A stretch of DNA of 64,000 bases from Cohnella sp. WQ 127256 (lineage in GTDB: Bacteria; Bacillota; Bacilli; Paenibacillales; Paenibacillaceae). The translations under genes were made by a program, and so were the position numbers. Shown here in pieces: positions 62,515 through 64,000 of this stretch. The notes beneath the pieces are model-generated. The model had not been told where the DNA came from. It saw only the letters and a program-made list of their open reading frames with translations, and did no database searches. The stretch spans positions 372,001-436,000 of the forward strand of contig NZ_JAMZCY010000005.1 of the NCBI RefSeq assembly GCF_024519285.1, given 5' to 3'. Every line of letters starts with the position of its first letter. The stretch's first letter is position 1.

Positions 62515-63405
62515 ATGTCGACAAACATGGTTTATGGACCCGAGCAGCTTTCTAAACAATTAAGAAATTTATCCAAGAAGTATCCCTTTGTCTTGACAGG
62601 CTCGATAGGGAGTAGCGTCATGGGCAAGTCTATTCCTTATTTGAAAGTAGGGACAGGTCCATTTCATTGGCATTTTAATGGTTCATGTCATGCGAATGAG
62701 TGGATTACCTCTTTATTGTTGATGAGATTTGTGGAGGATTATGCATGTTCATATACGAGAAAGCTACCATTCTGGGGAAAGTCGGCTGAGGATTTGTTTG
62801 CTCGCTGCACCTTATGGATTGTTCCGATGGTCAATCCGGATGGGGTTGAGCTTGTGCAGTGTGGAGTTACAGCAAAACATCCCTTCTATAGGGAGATATT
62901 ACAGTGGAATCGAGGCTCTAATCGCTTTCATCGTTGGAAAGCGAATGTGAGAGGTGTTGATCTTAATGATCAATTCCCTGCTCATTGGGAGGAAGAGCGC
63001 GTTCGTCGCGGAATTCTGACGCCAAGCCCTCGCGACTATAGTGGGGAGCAGCCATTATCAGAGCCGGAAGCCGCAGCGCTTGTAGCGTTTACAGAGCAAA
63101 ATGATTTTCATGCGGTTATTGCCCTACATACACAAGGGGAAGAGATCTATTGGAATTACCGTAAGGATGAACCTCCAGAGTCGCAAGCTTGGGCCAATCG
63201 TATGGCTGTTTCAGCTGGATATCGGGCGGTTTATTTGGAAGGAAGCGATGCTGGGTTCAAGGATTGGTTCATTTCTAGGTTTCGTAGGCCGGGCTTTACA
63301 GTGGAAGCGGGATGGGGGCATAATCCGCTCCCGATGGACGGCTTCGAAGAAATGTACGATGACATTGCAAGACTTCTTGCAGAAGCACTCGATTGCGCTC
63401 TTTGA
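62515..63405 (+). CDS. M14 family zinc carboxypeptidase
   Basis: The 296-residue peptidase has the M14 zinc site: HxxE in GSCHANEWITSL, the later His in VIALHTQGEEIYW, and catalytic Glu in FTVEAGWGHNP. The substrate-binding NPDGVEL and GVDLNDQFP are typical of the gamma-D-glutamyl-diaminoacid endopeptidase I (YqgT) group, which cleaves spore or cell-wall peptides. No signal peptide is seen. The ATG at 62515 follows GAGGTG. Cytoplasmic muropeptide recycling is plausible beside the racemase. Confidence 0.9.
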   Translation: MSTNMVYGPEQLSKQLRNLSKKYPFVLTGSIGSSVMGKSIPYLKVGTGPFHWHFNGSCHANEWITSLLLMRFVEDYACSYTRKLPFWGKSAEDLFARCTLWIVPMVNPDGVELVQCGVTAKHPFYREILQWNRGSNRFHRWKANVRGVDLNDQFPAHWEEERVRRGILTPSPRDYSGEQPLSEPEAAALVAFTEQNDFHAVIALHTQGEEIYWNYRKDEPPESQAWANRMAVSAGYRAVYLEGSDAGFKDWFISRFRRPGFTVEAGWGHNPLPMDGFEEMYDDIARLLAEALDCAL

Positions 63406-63476
63406 CGATTGGTACAGTTTGGTTGAGTAGGGTAAACTAAATAAAAGCTCTTTCTTTACGAAAGGAGACCCTACTC

Positions 63477-63713
63477 ATGGCTCGCAGATCATGGACAACG
63501 TTATGGAGACACCTTCCAAGCCGGGTATGGCATATCTTACGCTCGGAGCATGTGACGCTGAGGGACAAGCTGCTCTTTATCGTTCCAGTAGCTCTCTATT
63601 GGGTTCTGCCGGACTTTATGCCCTTCCTACCTATCGATGATGCTGCATTTACTGCCATTATGGCAAGCTGGTATGCAGGCAGGATGGAACGTAAGTATGG
63701 GTCTGCTAATTAA
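63477..63713 (+). CDS. DUF1232-type small membrane protein
   Basis: The 78-residue protein has one or two hydrophobic segments around LRDKLLFIVPVALYWVLPDFMPFLPIDDAAF, given in parts as LLFIVPVALYWVLPDFMPF and PIDDAAF, the YkvA/DUF1232 signature (DxxP...DD). AAAGGAG precedes the ATG. Function is unknown. Confidence 0.75.
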   Translation: MARRSWTTLWRHLPSRVWHILRSEHVTLRDKLLFIVPVALYWVLPDFMPFLPIDDAAFTAIMASWYAGRMERKYGSAN

Positions 63714-63827
63714 ATAATGATAGAGGTCGTGGTTGCAAAACCGTAGCCTAGAATGAAAATGTGATCTTGCATGAAACATAACGTTTTATTACAATAGAAC
63801 GAGAACCTGACAGGAGTGAAACGTGAT

Positions 63828-64000
63828 ATGAATTGCAAAATAACACGAAATGCAGCCAAAGTGTTGCGCCTTGAATTAGACAAGCCTGAGAATGCGGACA
63901 AGAAATTGAAAGTCGTCATTACGCATAGCCATGGAGATCACGCGCATTATGGCATGGATCTGGGCGAACCTACGGATAAAGATGAAGTCGTATCGACGGA
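63828..64000 (+). CDS. HesB/IscA-like protein, N-terminal part
   Basis: A frame opening at ATG 63828, with AGGAGTGAAACGTGAT upstream, runs off the window end after about 57 codons: MNCKITRNAAKVLRLELDK, then VVITHSHGDHAHYGMDLG. The tail pattern recalls HesB/A-type iron-sulfur-cluster assembly proteins of Paenibacillus, but it also has a His-rich HSHGDHAH block that is not typical of IscA. The reading is partial, so the assignment is tentative. Confidence 0.5.
   Translation, partial: MNCKITRNAAKVLRLELDKPENADKKLKVVITHSHGDHAHYGMDLGEPTDKDEVVST

Overview
The window looks like a chromosomal segment of a Gram-positive, spore-former-type Bacillota of the Paenibacillaceae (Paenibacillus/Cohnella-like). 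Signs seen in the sequence are strong AGGAGG-type ribosome binding sites, frequent TTG/GTG starts, lipoprotein-anchored ABC binding proteins, YesM/YesN-type two-component regulators, S-layer homology (SLH) domains, DUF948/YtxH genes and several clustered glycosidases. No rRNA, intact tRNA, insertion sequence, prophage or CRISPR array is visible.

Layout. 1-3910: the end of a GH127 beta-L-arabinofuranosidase gene and a three-gene sugar ABC importer. 3911-8077: a decayed tRNA 3' end, hairpins, then an OmpR-type two-component system with an FG-GAP lipoprotein and a RodA/FtsW-type gene. 8210-12904: an acyl-CoA synthetase, a DUF1801 protein, and a coupled SDR/AMP-ligase pair. 12989-16852: a doubly Fur-boxed heme-uptake operon (IsdE-like lipoprotein, FecCD permease, ATPase, HugZ-type heme-degrading protein, DinB protein), converging on a catalase at 16919-18502. 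18503-27056: housekeeping and accessory genes (small membrane protein, RarD, MFS, CbiA, aldo/keto reductase, L,D-transpeptidase, M48 protease, alpha/beta hydrolase).

27148-56760 is a 30-kb alpha-glucan utilisation region. It holds a GH65 phosphorylase, beta-phosphoglucomutase and aldose epimerase; a YesM/YesN two-component system; an ABC importer (two permeases and a binding protein); a GH31 alpha-glucosidase; a secreted DUF6259-type protein with a discoidin domain; a giant SLH-anchored, repeat-rich GH87 (alpha-1,3-glucanase/mycodextranase type) protein; and a LacI-controlled MdxEFG-type importer with a GH13 cyclomaltodextrinase/neopullulanase. The inferred flow is surface cleavage of an alpha-glucan (probably alpha-1,3-containing) by GH87, import of oligosaccharides by ATPase-less ABC systems, and cytoplasmic breakdown by GH31, GH13 and GH65 plus beta-phosphoglucomutase. 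The giant GH87 gene has an apparent one-base deletion inside its signal-peptide region.

56899-64000: holin-like protein, malic enzyme, stand-alone CuA cupredoxin, Dabb protein, a small one-TM protein, a DUF86 protein, DUF948/YtxH pair, glutamate racemase, M14 peptidase, DUF1232-type protein and the start of a HesB-like gene cut by the window edge.
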